Below are positions 52,991-62,257 of a stretch of 64,000 bases of DNA, piece by piece. The stretch spans positions 124,001 to 188,000 of the forward strand of contig JBDSQB010000003.1 of NCBI GenBank assembly GCA_039930045.1, in the 5' to 3' direction. Below the pieces are notes generated by a model. It saw nothing but the letters and a program-made list of their open reading frames with translations. It was not told where the DNA came from and did no database searches. Every line of letters begins with the position of its first letter. The first letter of the stretch is position 1. The position numbers and the translations under genes were made by a program. The DNA comes from Chthoniobacterales bacterium (lineage in GTDB: Bacteria > Verrucomicrobiota > Verrucomicrobiia > Chthoniobacterales > DASVRZ01).

Positions 52991-53596
52991 TTATTTCGTT
53001 TTGAGGGTGATCTCGAATCCGATGGAGAAGTTCGCCGTGGCGAAGCTTTTTCCACCGATGATGAGAGGCGTTTCGCTGTTTTCGAGGGAGGCAAATTGCG
53101 AGGTGACGGTGCCGTAGGTTTTGCTCAGGCGATCTTCCATGCTTTGGCGGAATCGCTCGGCCACCGCACGCGGTTCGCGTCCTGCGGAGACGCCGACCAC
53201 GGTCAGCGTGACGCTTTCCTTGGTCCGATTGGCTCCATCAAATGCGCTGATTTGAATCTCCGGGCCGGTCCCGGCGACAATTTCGCTGAAAAGCGGGCCC
53301 CAGTAGAAACGGTCATCGATGAGTTTTTCCACCGCCGAGGTGGCGGCCAGAGTCTGGCTGGAGGTGGTCTCGTCGGCCTTGGCCTGGGTGGCTTTGGGCG
53401 CGATCTTGGCGAGATCGGCTTCCAGATTGTTTTTTTCCGCGGTGATCTTGCCGACGCTGGCGGATTTGACCAGATAGTAGCCGTAGAAACAAACGGCCAC
53501 GATGAGGAGTGCGAGGATGCCGAGTTTGAGAGGATCGCGTTTTCGCTCGACGATCTTCGACTGTTCTTCGTGTAGGAGATTGATGTGCAGGGGCAT
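52991..53596 (-). CDS. PilN-like pilus assembly protein
   Basis: Protein of 201 residues starting MPLHINLLHEEQSK, close to the cytoplasmic INLLP-type motif of PilN that contacts PilM. One membrane helix follows (LGILALLIVAVCFYGYYLV), then a coiled region and a ferredoxin-like domain. It lies 6 bp after the PilM gene. Assignment rests on order, motif and topology. Confidence 0.72.
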   Translation of the reverse strand: MPLHINLLHEEQSKIVERKRDPLKLGILALLIVAVCFYGYYLVKSASVGKITAEKNNLEADLAKIAPKATQAKADETTSSQTLAATSAVEKLIDDRFYWGPLFSEIVAGTGPEIQISAFDGANRTKESVTLTVVGVSAGREPRAVAERFRQSMEDRLSKTYGTVTSQFASLENSETPLIIGGKSFATANFSIGFEITLKTK

Positions 53597-53602
53597 GATA
53601 TT

Positions 53603-54637
53603 TTACTCCGGAAACATGGCTTCGAGGGCGGCTCCGTAGGCGATGGTGAGGTTGCCCATTTCGAGGTCAAACGCTTCCACGCGGTTTTTGCCGATGGCTG
53701 TTTCCACGTTTTCAAACGGGTCCCACAGCTCGAAGGGAATATTCGTCTCGTCGCTCAACAACTGGAGCACCTGCTCCGACTTGGCGAGGCCGCCGGAAAT
53801 GTAAATTTTATTGACCACTTCTTCGCGCTGACCCTCTACGAATCCAATGGAACTCCGGAGTTCGCGGGCGATGGCGATGAGTTCCTGGTGGGCGATCTCG
53901 ATCATGCCTGCGTCGCCTTGATTGAAGAGAAGCATGGCCGATTGCGCCTCGATGCCGCCGCCTCTGGTGAGCGCTTCAGTGAGAATTTTTCCGCCAAATT
54001 CGACCGAGCGCACGAGCAATAATTCCCGGCGGCTGCCGACCATCACAGTGGACTGGCTGTGGCCGATATCGACCAGCATGAAGGTCTCATTCTGGAAGAC
54101 CTCGGGCTGACAGTATTCAAAGGCGTTCAGTAGCGAAATGGGCGCGAGTTGGAGAAGGCCGACATTCAGGCGCAGCTTGCGAAATGCCTCGTCGAGCATG
54201 GTGACTCGGCTCCGTGGAATGCCGCAGACGAGGTATTTTAACTGCGCCTTGGGGTCGAGCGTAGCGGTGTCGGTTTTTAGAATTTGATCGCAGTCCACGA
54301 CCATTTCGCTGATGTCCTGGTTCAGCAAATTGAGGCCGTTGATGAGCAATCCCCGGCGCAGCAAATCGGGCGGCGTGGGATATTGGTCGATGATTTTCAG
54401 AAAGGCGTCGGGCGAGGAAGTGGCGACGCCGATGGCTTTGGTTGGGCCGCCGAGTTCCGCGAGAATGAGCTTGAGGTGATGCACCAGCTCGTCGCTGTTT
54501 TCCAACGGGCCACCGAAGGAGCGCACGGCGAATTTGTTAACGACGGCCCTGTCGGTGCCGCGGCGTTGCAGGGCCAGCCCCTTGATGGAGTGGGTGCCGA
54601 TGTCGATGCCGATGCTGGTGGAGTGAGATTTGGCCAT
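53603..54637 (-). CDS. pilM: type IV pilus assembly protein PilM
   Basis: Actin-like ATPase of 344 residues that sits under the inner membrane and organises the PilNO platform. The phosphate-1 motif GIDIGTHSIKGLAL, phosphate-2 LVDIGHSQSTVMV and the adenosine-binding IYISGGLAKSEQV are in the order expected for PilM. Starts 15 bp after the kinase gene. Together with the next three genes this is a pilMNOP operon. Confidence 0.88.
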   Translation of the reverse strand: MAKSHSTSIGIDIGTHSIKGLALQRRGTDRAVVNKFAVRSFGGPLENSDELVHHLKLILAELGGPTKAIGVATSSPDAFLKIIDQYPTPPDLLRRGLLINGLNLLNQDISEMVVDCDQILKTDTATLDPKAQLKYLVCGIPRSRVTMLDEAFRKLRLNVGLLQLAPISLLNAFEYCQPEVFQNETFMLVDIGHSQSTVMVGSRRELLLVRSVEFGGKILTEALTRGGGIEAQSAMLLFNQGDAGMIEIAHQELIAIARELRSSIGFVEGQREEVVNKIYISGGLAKSEQVLQLLSDETNIPFELWDPFENVETAIGKNRVEAFDLEMGNLTIAYGAALEAMFPE

Positions 54638-54652
54638 GATTGGGGTGCGAGC

Positions 54653-55816
54653 TTAAATAAACATGTTTTTCTGCTGACTAAGCCAGAGATAAAGATCGAT
54701 CTCCTGGCCGCATTTCATCAGCAGTTCAATGGGATTCTCCTGCCCGGCGCTGGTGGCGACGCTGACGAGGAAGATGCGCAGGATTTCCGAGGGCAGGCGC
54801 TCCCGTTCGTCGCGAGTGAGAGGCAAATGAGTGGTCTCGTCGTAGAGATCGACCCAGAGGCGGAGGTTTTGCCATGCTTGTTTGGGAACGAGCTCGACCA
54901 CGGAGCCGTGGACCCGCGTGAGGTGCGTGATGACGCTCTGCATGGCATACGCGATGTCGAAAATGCGCTCGCGCTCCTGCATGAAGTCGTAGTCCACGAC
55001 GGCGGCGATCTGGTCGGCTTTGTAGAGTAGATTCCAGAAATGATAATCGCCGTGAACGGTGAGCCAAGGGAGGTTGCCGACCATGCGTTCGTAGTTTTCC
55101 GCCAGCGGTTCGAGAGCCTCGCGGGCTCGGGTCAGCACCGACCGGGCCGCGTTGGCATTTGGGTCGTGCCCGATGTATTGGGCGATGACGTAGAAGCCCT
55201 CGTCGATTAATCCCATGCAATGCGCGGGGCCGATGTCGTTGCGCATTTCCGGTGGCACAGGCGTGCGCCGGCGCGAGGCTTGGTCCAGACAACGATGCAA
55301 GTCCCCCAGCATGCTCGCGGCGGAATTCATTCGCTGCCAGTCGCGATGACTGCCCAAGTCGTGCGGCACGAAACGATGAATCTCGACCAGGCGCTCGCCC
55401 CAGAGAGTCCAGGTCTTGCCGTTGCGTTTGCGCATGACCTCGGGCACGGGGAAACCCTGCTCGATCATGTCGTTGATCATGCCGTGAAGATATTCCACGC
55501 GCTCGATGTATTCCTCGCCGTGTCGAGCGCGCAGGAGAAACGTCCCCTGCCCCGTGCGAAACGGATCGGTCGTGTTGCATTGCGTCTGCGTCGGCACATC
55601 CATCTGGATCATGCGTCCGAGATCGAAATCATCGACGAGCTTTTGCAGTTGCGACCAGCTTAATTGCACCGAGGTCCGCTCGTGGCTGCGAACGCTGGAG
55701 TCGAGTCGGATCGTATTCAGAAAGTTCTCGTTGTCCTGAATCAGGCTCGCGGCCTGGGCACGGCGGCGGGCTTTTTTTCCCTGGCTCTCCTGGCTGATGT
55801 GAGTGGTGCCCGACAT
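54653..55816 (-). CDS. APH-family phosphotransferase (choline/aminoglycoside kinase-like)
   Basis: Protein-kinase-like small-molecule kinase of 387 residues. The catalytic loop LTVHGDYHFWNLLY and the metal-binding VVDYDF after it match the APH family; a basic N-terminus of about 50 residues precedes the fold. It is the first gene of the pilMNOP run with only 15 bp to pilM. Family members phosphorylate homoserine, choline, sugars or antibiotics; target here is unknown. Location hints at a pilus- or envelope-linked substrate. Confidence 0.8.
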   Translation of the reverse strand: MSGTTHISQESQGKKARRRAQAASLIQDNENFLNTIRLDSSVRSHERTSVQLSWSQLQKLVDDFDLGRMIQMDVPTQTQCNTTDPFRTGQGTFLLRARHGEEYIERVEYLHGMINDMIEQGFPVPEVMRKRNGKTWTLWGERLVEIHRFVPHDLGSHRDWQRMNSAASMLGDLHRCLDQASRRRTPVPPEMRNDIGPAHCMGLIDEGFYVIAQYIGHDPNANAARSVLTRAREALEPLAENYERMVGNLPWLTVHGDYHFWNLLYKADQIAAVVDYDFMQERERIFDIAYAMQSVITHLTRVHGSVVELVPKQAWQNLRLWVDLYDETTHLPLTRDERERLPSEILRIFLVSVATSAGQENPIELLMKCGQEIDLYLWLSQQKNMFI

Positions 55817-55948
55817 ATCGCTTAAACTCGAATCAGGCCGCCGGCGCGCTTGCTCCGCCCTTGCAAAAACGGGAGTCGGCCTGCGTCGAAATCATGGGTT
55901 GGAAAGTCATTTTGCAATCTGGAAGCCGGAATGTAGGATTCGCGACCC

Positions 55949-56671
55949 ATGAATAGTCTAAGCACGCGCAATGCCAGCCAGTCGCCCATTTTCGCCTACA
56001 CGGCGGCGTTTGTGGTTTTCATGATCCTTCTCGCGCTCGTTCCCATGGTGGAAAAAATCCTGCCTGCGACGGGGAATCCGTGGTTTGCGAAAGGCGCGTT
56101 TCTTGTCTACCCGCTGCAGACGATTCTTTGCGGGGCGCTGCTGCTTTACGTGCGACGCCGGGTGGAATTTCGCGGAATTGCATATCTTTCGGTCACATTT
56201 GCGCTCGGCTTTTTCGTTTTTGCGATGTGGACCTCGCCTCAATTTTTCCATTGGGCACCGCCGCGCACAGACGGATTTAACCCGGATGTGTTTGCCCCCG
56301 GCTCGACGTCTTACTGGGTGACGGTCGTCCTGCGTTTTCTGCGGCTGGTCGTCGTGGTGCCATTTCTGGAGGAGATTTTCTGGCGCGGATTTCTCATGCG
56401 CTATCTGATTAGCGAGTCGTTTGAGAAAGTGCCGTTCGGCAAATACGACGTCAGGGCCTTCTGGATCACCGTGATCGCATTTGGCCTCGCCCATTACGGC
56501 AACCACGCGCTACCTGGTCAGGATTTCTATGCGGCCCTGCTCACCGGGGTGATTTACAATGCAGTGGCCTGCCTCACGAAAAGCCTCGGCACCTGCGTCT
56601 TCGTCCATGCGGTGACAAATCTTTTTCTCGGGCTCTATATCATGTTCACAAAGCAATGGGGCTTCTGGTAG
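55949..56671 (+). CDS. CAAX-prenyl-protease-related intramembrane protease
   Basis: Membrane protein of 240 residues with about seven helices. The ABI/CPBP motifs are complete: EEIFWRG (glutamates and arginine), FGLAH with the histidine, and HAVTN near the end. It resembles the CAAX-protease-related group often found beside exosortase genes in PEP-CTERM systems. No exosortase or PEP-CTERM protein is present here. Eleven bp separate it from the following small membrane gene. Confidence 0.8.
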   Translation: MNSLSTRNASQSPIFAYTAAFVVFMILLALVPMVEKILPATGNPWFAKGAFLVYPLQTILCGALLLYVRRRVEFRGIAYLSVTFALGFFVFAMWTSPQFFHWAPPRTDGFNPDVFAPGSTSYWVTVVLRFLRLVVVVPFLEEIFWRGFLMRYLISESFEKVPFGKYDVRAFWITVIAFGLAHYGNHALPGQDFYAALLTGVIYNAVACLTKSLGTCVFVHAVTNLFLGLYIMFTKQWGFW

Positions 56672-56682
56672 CCTCCGCGCTC

Positions 56683-56847
56683 ATGGAATCTTCGTTTCTC
56701 CAGAAGCTGGTCTTTACGATTGTCTTCGCCGCCATCACCGCAGGCATCATTCAGGCCGCCCGCCACATGGGATCGAGCGTGGAGCAATCCATGGACGCCG
56801 ACACGCTCAAGGCCCGCACTCCGAAGCCCACGCCACGCCGTTTCTAG
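56683..56847 (+). CDS. small single-helix membrane protein
   Basis: Peptide of 54 residues from the ATG at 56683, with one membrane helix (LVFTIVFAAITAGIIQAA) and a short basic tail ending KPTPRRF. It lies between the protease gene and nadE with 11- and 12-bp gaps, consistent with an operon. No known family. An upstream start at 56656 would overlap the protease gene. Confidence 0.55.
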   Translation: MESSFLQKLVFTIVFAAITAGIIQAARHMGSSVEQSMDADTLKARTPKPTPRRF

Positions 56848-56859
56848 CGTCCCTCGCCC

Positions 56860-58488
56860 ATGAAAATCGGACTGGTCCAGATGAATTCGACAGTGGGCGA
56901 TTTTTCGGGCAATACCGCCTTCATCACCGCCGCCTACGAACAATTGGTCGCCGATGGTGCGCAGCTTGTCATTACACCCGAACTCGCGATTCCTGGCTAT
57001 CCACCGCAGGATCTGATTTTTAAATCGCAGTTCGTCCCGCTCAATCTCGAATCGCTCCATCAACTCGCCAAAGTCGTCGGCGACGTTCCCCTGCTCGTCG
57101 GCTATCTGGAGTTCAACGAAAAACTCACCGGCCGCCCCTTTCGCAACGCCGCCGCCCTGCTCCGCCGGGGAAAAATCGTGGATCGTTTCTTCAAAACGCT
57201 CCTGCCGACTTACGATGTGTTCGACGAGAGCCGCTATTTCGAGCCGTCCACCGGCTTGAATCTTTTCAACCTCGGCAACGCCAAGATCGGCGTCACCATC
57301 TGCGAGGACATCTGGACCGAGGAATATCTCAGTCGCAATCTCTACGATCAGGACCCGGTCGAAAAACTCATCGCCGCCGGTGCCAGTGTGATCGTAAATT
57401 TGAGCGCGTCACCTTTCCAGATTGGCAAGCCGCTCATCCGGCAGCAGATGATTTCCGCGCTCGCCCGGCAGCACCGGATTCCGGTTTATTACTGCAACGC
57501 CGTGGCCGGAAACGACCAGCTCATTTTCGACGGCAACTCGCTGGTGATCAATCATCGCGGAGACGTTCTCGCTCATTTCGCCGCCTTCGCGGAGCAATGC
57601 GCTGTCGTCTCCGCCGATGCTTCCAGCCTTCCTACGCGGACGCCATCCGAGTCTGAAGAACTTCACGGCGCGCTCGTTCTCGGTGTCCGCGATTATTTTA
57701 GAAAAACCGGCTTCCATACCGCGATCCTCGGCCTTAGCGGCGGGATCGACTCCGCCGTGGTGGCCGCGATTGCGGTGGCCGCGCTCGGGCCCGAAAATGT
57801 CACCGGCGTCGCCATGCCCAGCCAGTTTTCCTCCCAGGGCAGTCTTGATGATGCCTACGCTCTGGCCAAAAACCTCGGCATCCAATGTCTCACGCTGCCG
57901 ATCCAGACGGAGTTCGAGGCGATACGACTGCAACTCCAGTCTGTTTTTGAAGGGCTTGCCGAGGACACGACCGAGGAAAACATCCAGTCGCGCCTGCGCG
58001 GCGTCACCCTGATGGCGCTCTCCAATAAATTCGGCCATCTTGTTCTCAGCACGGGCAATAAAAGCGAACTCGCTGTCGGTTATTGCACGCTCTACGGCGA
58101 CATGTGCGGTGGGCTGGCGGTGATCAGCGATGTGCCAAAAATGAAAGTTTACGAACTCGCCCGCTGGATCAATCGCGAGCAGGAAATCATTCCCGGCAAC
58201 ACCATTTCGAAGGCTCCCAGCGCCGAGTTGCGGGCCAATCAGACGGATCAGGACTCGCTCCCGCCTTATGAGATTCTCGATGAAATTCTTTCCCTCTACG
58301 TCGAAAGCAAGCTCGGCATCCGCGACATTATCGCCCGTGGGTTCGACGAAAAAACCGTGCGCTGGATTGTTCGCAAGATCGATCTCAACGAATACAAGCG
58401 CGCCCAGGCCGCTCCCGGTCTCAAAGTTACCAGCACCGCTTTCGGCATGGGCCGGCGAATGCCCATCGCCCAGCGTTTCACCGAATAA
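56860..58488 (+). CDS. nadE: glutamine-hydrolysing NAD+ synthetase
   Basis: Last step of NAD synthesis, 542 residues. The N-terminal nitrilase-type amidase has the catalytic Glu in ITPELAIPGYP, Lys in FKTLLPTYDVFDE and Cys in GVTICEDIWTEE. The C-terminal synthetase has the ATP-pyrophosphatase loop LGLSGGIDSAVVA and STGNKSELAVGYCTLYGD. Complete and typical. The prenyl synthase gene follows after 4 bp. Confidence 0.96.
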   Translation: MKIGLVQMNSTVGDFSGNTAFITAAYEQLVADGAQLVITPELAIPGYPPQDLIFKSQFVPLNLESLHQLAKVVGDVPLLVGYLEFNEKLTGRPFRNAAALLRRGKIVDRFFKTLLPTYDVFDESRYFEPSTGLNLFNLGNAKIGVTICEDIWTEEYLSRNLYDQDPVEKLIAAGASVIVNLSASPFQIGKPLIRQQMISALARQHRIPVYYCNAVAGNDQLIFDGNSLVINHRGDVLAHFAAFAEQCAVVSADASSLPTRTPSESEELHGALVLGVRDYFRKTGFHTAILGLSGGIDSAVVAAIAVAALGPENVTGVAMPSQFSSQGSLDDAYALAKNLGIQCLTLPIQTEFEAIRLQLQSVFEGLAEDTTEENIQSRLRGVTLMALSNKFGHLVLSTGNKSELAVGYCTLYGDMCGGLAVISDVPKMKVYELARWINREQEIIPGNTISKAPSAELRANQTDQDSLPPYEILDEILSLYVESKLGIRDIIARGFDEKTVRWIVRKIDLNEYKRAQAAPGLKVTSTAFGMGRRMPIAQRFTE

Positions 58489-58492
58489 TTTC

Positions 58493-59371
58493 ATGCTCTC
58501 TGCCTACCTCCAATCCACTCAGCGCGCCGTGGACGCCGCGTTGAAAATCTATCTCCCGCCCTCCAGCACCAAGCCAGCCACGATTCATCAGGCCATGCGC
58601 TACAGCATTTTTGCCGGTGGAAAACGGCTGCGTCCGATCCTCTGTATTGCCGCCGCTGAGGCTTGCGGCGGTCGCCTCGAAAACGCCTTGCCCGCCGCCT
58701 GTGCCGTGGAAATGGTTCACACCTATTCGCTGATTCACGACGATCTCCCGGCGATGGACAACGATGATTTTCGCCGTGGCAAACCGACGAACCACAAGGT
58801 TTACGGCGAAGCCATTGCCATTCTCGCGGGTGACGCGCTGCTCACCCTGGCTTTTGAAGTCTTGGCCGCAGCCGCCTCGACGCGGCGCTATTCGATTGCG
58901 GACCAAATCCGCGAACTCGCCCAAGCCAGCGGGAGTCGCGCCCTGATCGCCGGCCAGGTCGCTGATCTGGAAGCCGAGGGAAAAAAAAATACCGTGGCTC
59001 AGTTGCGTTACATTCACGGGGCCAAGACGGCCGCGCTCCTCACGAGCAGCATCCGACTGGGAGCCATTAGCGCGAACGCCACAGACTCTGAATTAGTCGC
59101 GCTCACCACGTTTGCCGAAAACCTCGGACTCGCCTTCCAAGTGATCGACGACATTCTCGATGTGACCCAAACGAGCGAGAAACTCGGCAAAAGCGCGGGC
59201 AAGGACGTCACGGCCCAAAAAGCCACCTATCCCGCGATTCTGGGCTTGGACAAATCCCGCAAAGAAGCGCATCGACTGACGGATCTTTCGTTGGCGGCCC
59301 TGGAGCCGTTCGGTCAAAAAGCCGACCGCCTGCGCACGCTCTCCGGACATCTTCTGCAGCGCGATTATTAG
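58493..59371 (+). CDS. ispA: polyprenyl (farnesyl/geranylgeranyl) diphosphate synthase
   Basis: Short-chain trans-prenyltransferase of 292 residues from the ATG at 58493. The first aspartate-rich motif lies in LIHDDLPAMDNDDFRRGKP with the two-residue insertion typical of bacterial FPP synthases, and the second in FQVIDDILDVT. GGKRLRPILC is also conserved. Product chain length is inferred as C15 from the type of first motif. Upstream longer frame duplicates the nadE end in another frame. Confidence 0.9.
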   Translation: MLSAYLQSTQRAVDAALKIYLPPSSTKPATIHQAMRYSIFAGGKRLRPILCIAAAEACGGRLENALPAACAVEMVHTYSLIHDDLPAMDNDDFRRGKPTNHKVYGEAIAILAGDALLTLAFEVLAAAASTRRYSIADQIRELAQASGSRALIAGQVADLEAEGKKNTVAQLRYIHGAKTAALLTSSIRLGAISANATDSELVALTTFAENLGLAFQVIDDILDVTQTSEKLGKSAGKDVTAQKATYPAILGLDKSRKEAHRLTDLSLAALEPFGQKADRLRTLSGHLLQRDY

Positions 59372-59414
59372 GCCGCGCTGAGTCGAGTCAGAGTCGAATG
59401 GAACTCAACCCGGT

Positions 59415-60941
59415 TTAAGCCGCGTTTTTGTTGCTGATAAACGTCTTCAGCATGATCTGGAAATCGAACAGTGGGTTCCAGTTTTCCAAATAGTAGAGAT
59501 CGCAGTTGATGCGCTCGCGCAAATCGGTGTCGCCGCGCAGCCCCAGCACCTGAGCCCAGCCCGTGATGCCGGGCTTGACGCTGTGGCGAGCGTTGTAATG
59601 TGGAATCTCCTCCTTGAAATTCTGGATCAATTCTGGGCGCTCTGGGCGCGGCCCGACCAAGCTCATTTCGCCCACAAGCACGTTCCAGAACTGCGGGACT
59701 TCGTCGATATTCCAGCGGCGCATGAAGGAGCCGATCTTGAGACGGCGTGGATCGTTCTTTGTGCTCCAGCCAGGTTTTTGACCGACTTCCGCGTCGAGGC
59801 GCATGCTGCGAATCTTGAGAATGTCGAAGATCGCTCCGTTGCGGCCCAAGCGTTTTTGACGGTAGAAAATCGGGCCGGGCGACTCGCGGTAAACCAGGAA
59901 TCCAAAGATGGCGATTAGCGGAGCGGAGAGGATCAGACCCACGATGGCTCCGACCACGTCGAGTGCACGTTTGAAGATGGCGTTGCCAAATTTGTCGAGC
60001 GCCAGTTGGGAAACACCGAGAACGGGAATGCCGCTGACGGTCTCCAGCCGCAGGCCCGAGACCAAAATCTGGAAATACGATGGGATGATTTTGAATTGGA
60101 CCAGCTCTTTTTCGCAGAGGTTCGCGAGTCCGACGATCTCGTCTTTTACGCAATCGACGTCGGACATGATGACCATGTCCACCATGTGCTCATGAATAAG
60201 GCCGGAGAGCTGCTGCACGTTGCCCAAGGTCGGAACGTCGTCCGGCATGGTCTCGCAATGTCGGCCATGCGAGGCGGTCACGCAGCCGACGAAATGGTAG
60301 GCGGAGTGCGGGGCGTTCGCGAAGGAATCGACAATTTTAGCGGTTTGCTCATTCCAGCCCACGAAGAGAATGCGCTGGCGGAGATTTTCCACGACGCCTG
60401 TTTTCAGAATCAGGCGGTGAAAGAGGGCGTGCGACAGAAACAAGGCCCCAAAGATCACTCCGCCGGCCAGCAGGCCATACATCCGCGAGATCGGCGGCTG
60501 GGCATTGATGAGAAGCGTGGCGCTGAGGAATCCGACCGTCCAAAAGCAGGTGGCTTTGGCGAGAATAGTGACGAGATGTTTGAAGCGCAGGAGCAGATTG
60601 CGCTCGTAGAATTTCAAGTGGGCCAGCAGCAGGACCATGGTGAAGGTTCCGAAGGCGAAGTAGTTGATGTATTGGCCAAAAGCCATCTCACCTTGGATGC
60701 CCAAGTGGCGAAGCGGAGAATGGAACCTGAGAAAATAGGCTCCGATCATCGCCGCCAAGATGACGACGGAATCGATCACCAGCGTCAGGGCGACGAGATG
60801 TTCTTGAATCCGCGGGTCGATGCGGCGGGTTTTACGACGATGGTTAATTCCGACCATTGGGCGTCCGAAAATACCCGAGGCGTCAACGAGTGAAGTTTTC
60901 AACAACGCCCCCTGATTTTGATAAGTAAGATCTGCTTCCAT
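59415..60941 (-). CDS. undecaprenyl-phosphate sugar phosphotransferase (WcaJ-like)
   Basis: Initiating enzyme for exopolysaccharide or O-antigen synthesis: moves a hexose 1-phosphate onto undecaprenyl phosphate. The 508 residues have four N-terminal membrane helices, a central CoA-binding-like domain (ILFVGWNEQTAKIVDSF), one more helix, then the C-terminal catalytic domain with FLVYRESPGPIFYRQKRLG, MRRWNIDEVPQFWNV and SLVGPRPERPELI. This would be the natural start of the glycan made by the transferases in this window. It faces a 533-bp upstream gap. Confidence 0.92.
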   Translation of the reverse strand: MEADLTYQNQGALLKTSLVDASGIFGRPMVGINHRRKTRRIDPRIQEHLVALTLVIDSVVILAAMIGAYFLRFHSPLRHLGIQGEMAFGQYINYFAFGTFTMVLLLAHLKFYERNLLLRFKHLVTILAKATCFWTVGFLSATLLINAQPPISRMYGLLAGGVIFGALFLSHALFHRLILKTGVVENLRQRILFVGWNEQTAKIVDSFANAPHSAYHFVGCVTASHGRHCETMPDDVPTLGNVQQLSGLIHEHMVDMVIMSDVDCVKDEIVGLANLCEKELVQFKIIPSYFQILVSGLRLETVSGIPVLGVSQLALDKFGNAIFKRALDVVGAIVGLILSAPLIAIFGFLVYRESPGPIFYRQKRLGRNGAIFDILKIRSMRLDAEVGQKPGWSTKNDPRRLKIGSFMRRWNIDEVPQFWNVLVGEMSLVGPRPERPELIQNFKEEIPHYNARHSVKPGITGWAQVLGLRGDTDLRERINCDLYYLENWNPLFDFQIMLKTFISNKNAA

Positions 60942-61474
60942 ATTTTTGAAATGTTCGAGTTGCGATGAAGTGGGGAGAACTCTGGGAAGGATCGTCGAGC
61001 ATCACACCAGTTTCTGTGCCATAACGCCAGACGTAGCTAAAATAACTCAATTTATTTTATGAACCTCTCCCGTTGAACCACATTGGTAACTCGCCGGGAT
61101 TTTTTCACGGGCCATTGATAGACTCTCAAACTCCCTCTGCAAAGAACTGATTTTTGGAGCAGAAAGTTAGCCATTTCAGCATTGAGGGAACTTTCCTAGA
61201 TGCTGGAAATTAGGAAGCCTAAAGTCTTCGACGCAATCGCGATTCTGAGAGTATTCCGTCGCAAAACTAAGAATGGAGTTCTGAATAAACCGATTTGAGT
61301 GGTTTAAAGCTGTAACAAAACCTCTTTGGAAGGTTTAGAGTCATTGCCCGACGACTATTCAAGAGTTGAGGATTCGTTTAATTATTGACCCAACTCAGAT
61401 AATCGCTTGCATGATCTAAACTCCTGCTCGTCCTACGAACTCTATCTGCGACTGTCTTCTTTTGTTCAGGCTGA
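60942..61474. other. 533-bp non-coding gap upstream of the WcaJ-like gene
   Basis: No gene recognised on either strand. It is more AT-rich than its surroundings and holds two tandem short inverted repeats at 61287-61336. It lies 3' of the TSUP gene and 5' of the sugar transferase gene, both on the minus strand, so leader or terminator signals would be expected. No clear promoter could be picked. Confidence 0.6.
61287..61336. repeat. two tandem short inverted repeats
   Basis: AAACC (61287-61291) with GGTTT (61301-61305), then AAACCT (61318-61323) with AGGTTT (61331-61336). The inner GGTTT and AAACC can also pair with each other, so alternative folds exist. Weak stems and no T-run; meaning uncertain. 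Confidence 0.4.
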
Positions 61475-62254
61475 CTATTTCAATTGCCTAAAGAAGAGAT
61501 AGCCTGTGATACCCAAGCCGACTGCACTGATGATTCGGCGGACCCAGACGTGGGGGAGTTTCTGTGAATATGTGGAGCCAAAAAGATAACCCGCCAGCGC
61601 TCCGATGGTCATCACGCCAGCCTTGGGCCAGTCTATCAGGCCGCCGCAGATGAAAATGATGGCAGCAACCACGTTAATCAAAGACCCGAGAACGTTTTTC
61701 AGGGCATTCATCTCATGAATATGGGACAGCCCTAAAAATCCGAGCGAAGCCAGCATGAGAATGCCGATGCCCGCGCCGAAATAGCCGCCGTATATCGCCA
61801 CGGCAAATTGCGCCACGATGGAGAAGATCAGAAATTTCGGCGCGATATGATGCGTTGGCTGGTCCCTTATTTGTTGAGTAGCCACGGCTTTGAAAAGGCT
61901 TTGCGCCAGAAAAAGTAACGTCGCAAAGAGCAGCAAAAACGGCACGATTCGAGTGAAAGTCGTATCGCTGGTGTGCAGTAAAAGCACACTGCCGACCCCG
62001 CCGCCCACGAGACTCACGGGAACGAGACGCGCGAGCCAGGGCTTGATCTCGTCGATGTGTCTGCGGTAGCCAAAAATGCTCCCCGCCGTGCCGATCACGA
62101 GCGCGAGCGTGCTGGTGGCATTGGCGACAATGGCGGGCGTCCCAAAAAGGAGCAGCACCGGAAAAGTGATCATCGTGCCGCCACCGGCGACGGCATTGAT
62201 GACACCGGCGGCAAAGGCAGCACCGAGCAGGCTCAGAATTTCTTGAACGGACAT
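61475..62254 (-). CDS. TSUP (TauE/SafE) family permease
   Basis: Membrane protein of 259 residues with about seven to eight helices, typical for TSUP exporters of sulfite or organosulfur anions. The family repeat is seen in AAGVINAVAGGGTMITFPVL near the N-terminus and FGAGIGILMLASLGFLG in the second half. Substrate unknown. The following small gene on the same strand ends 3 bp before its start. Confidence 0.88.
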   Translation of the reverse strand: MSVQEILSLLGAAFAAGVINAVAGGGTMITFPVLLLFGTPAIVANATSTLALVIGTAGSIFGYRRHIDEIKPWLARLVPVSLVGGGVGSVLLLHTSDTTFTRIVPFLLLFATLLFLAQSLFKAVATQQIRDQPTHHIAPKFLIFSIVAQFAVAIYGGYFGAGIGILMLASLGFLGLSHIHEMNALKNVLGSLINVVAAIIFICGGLIDWPKAGVMTIGALAGYLFGSTYSQKLPHVWVRRIISAVGLGITGYLFFRQLK

Positions 62255-62257
62255 CGC

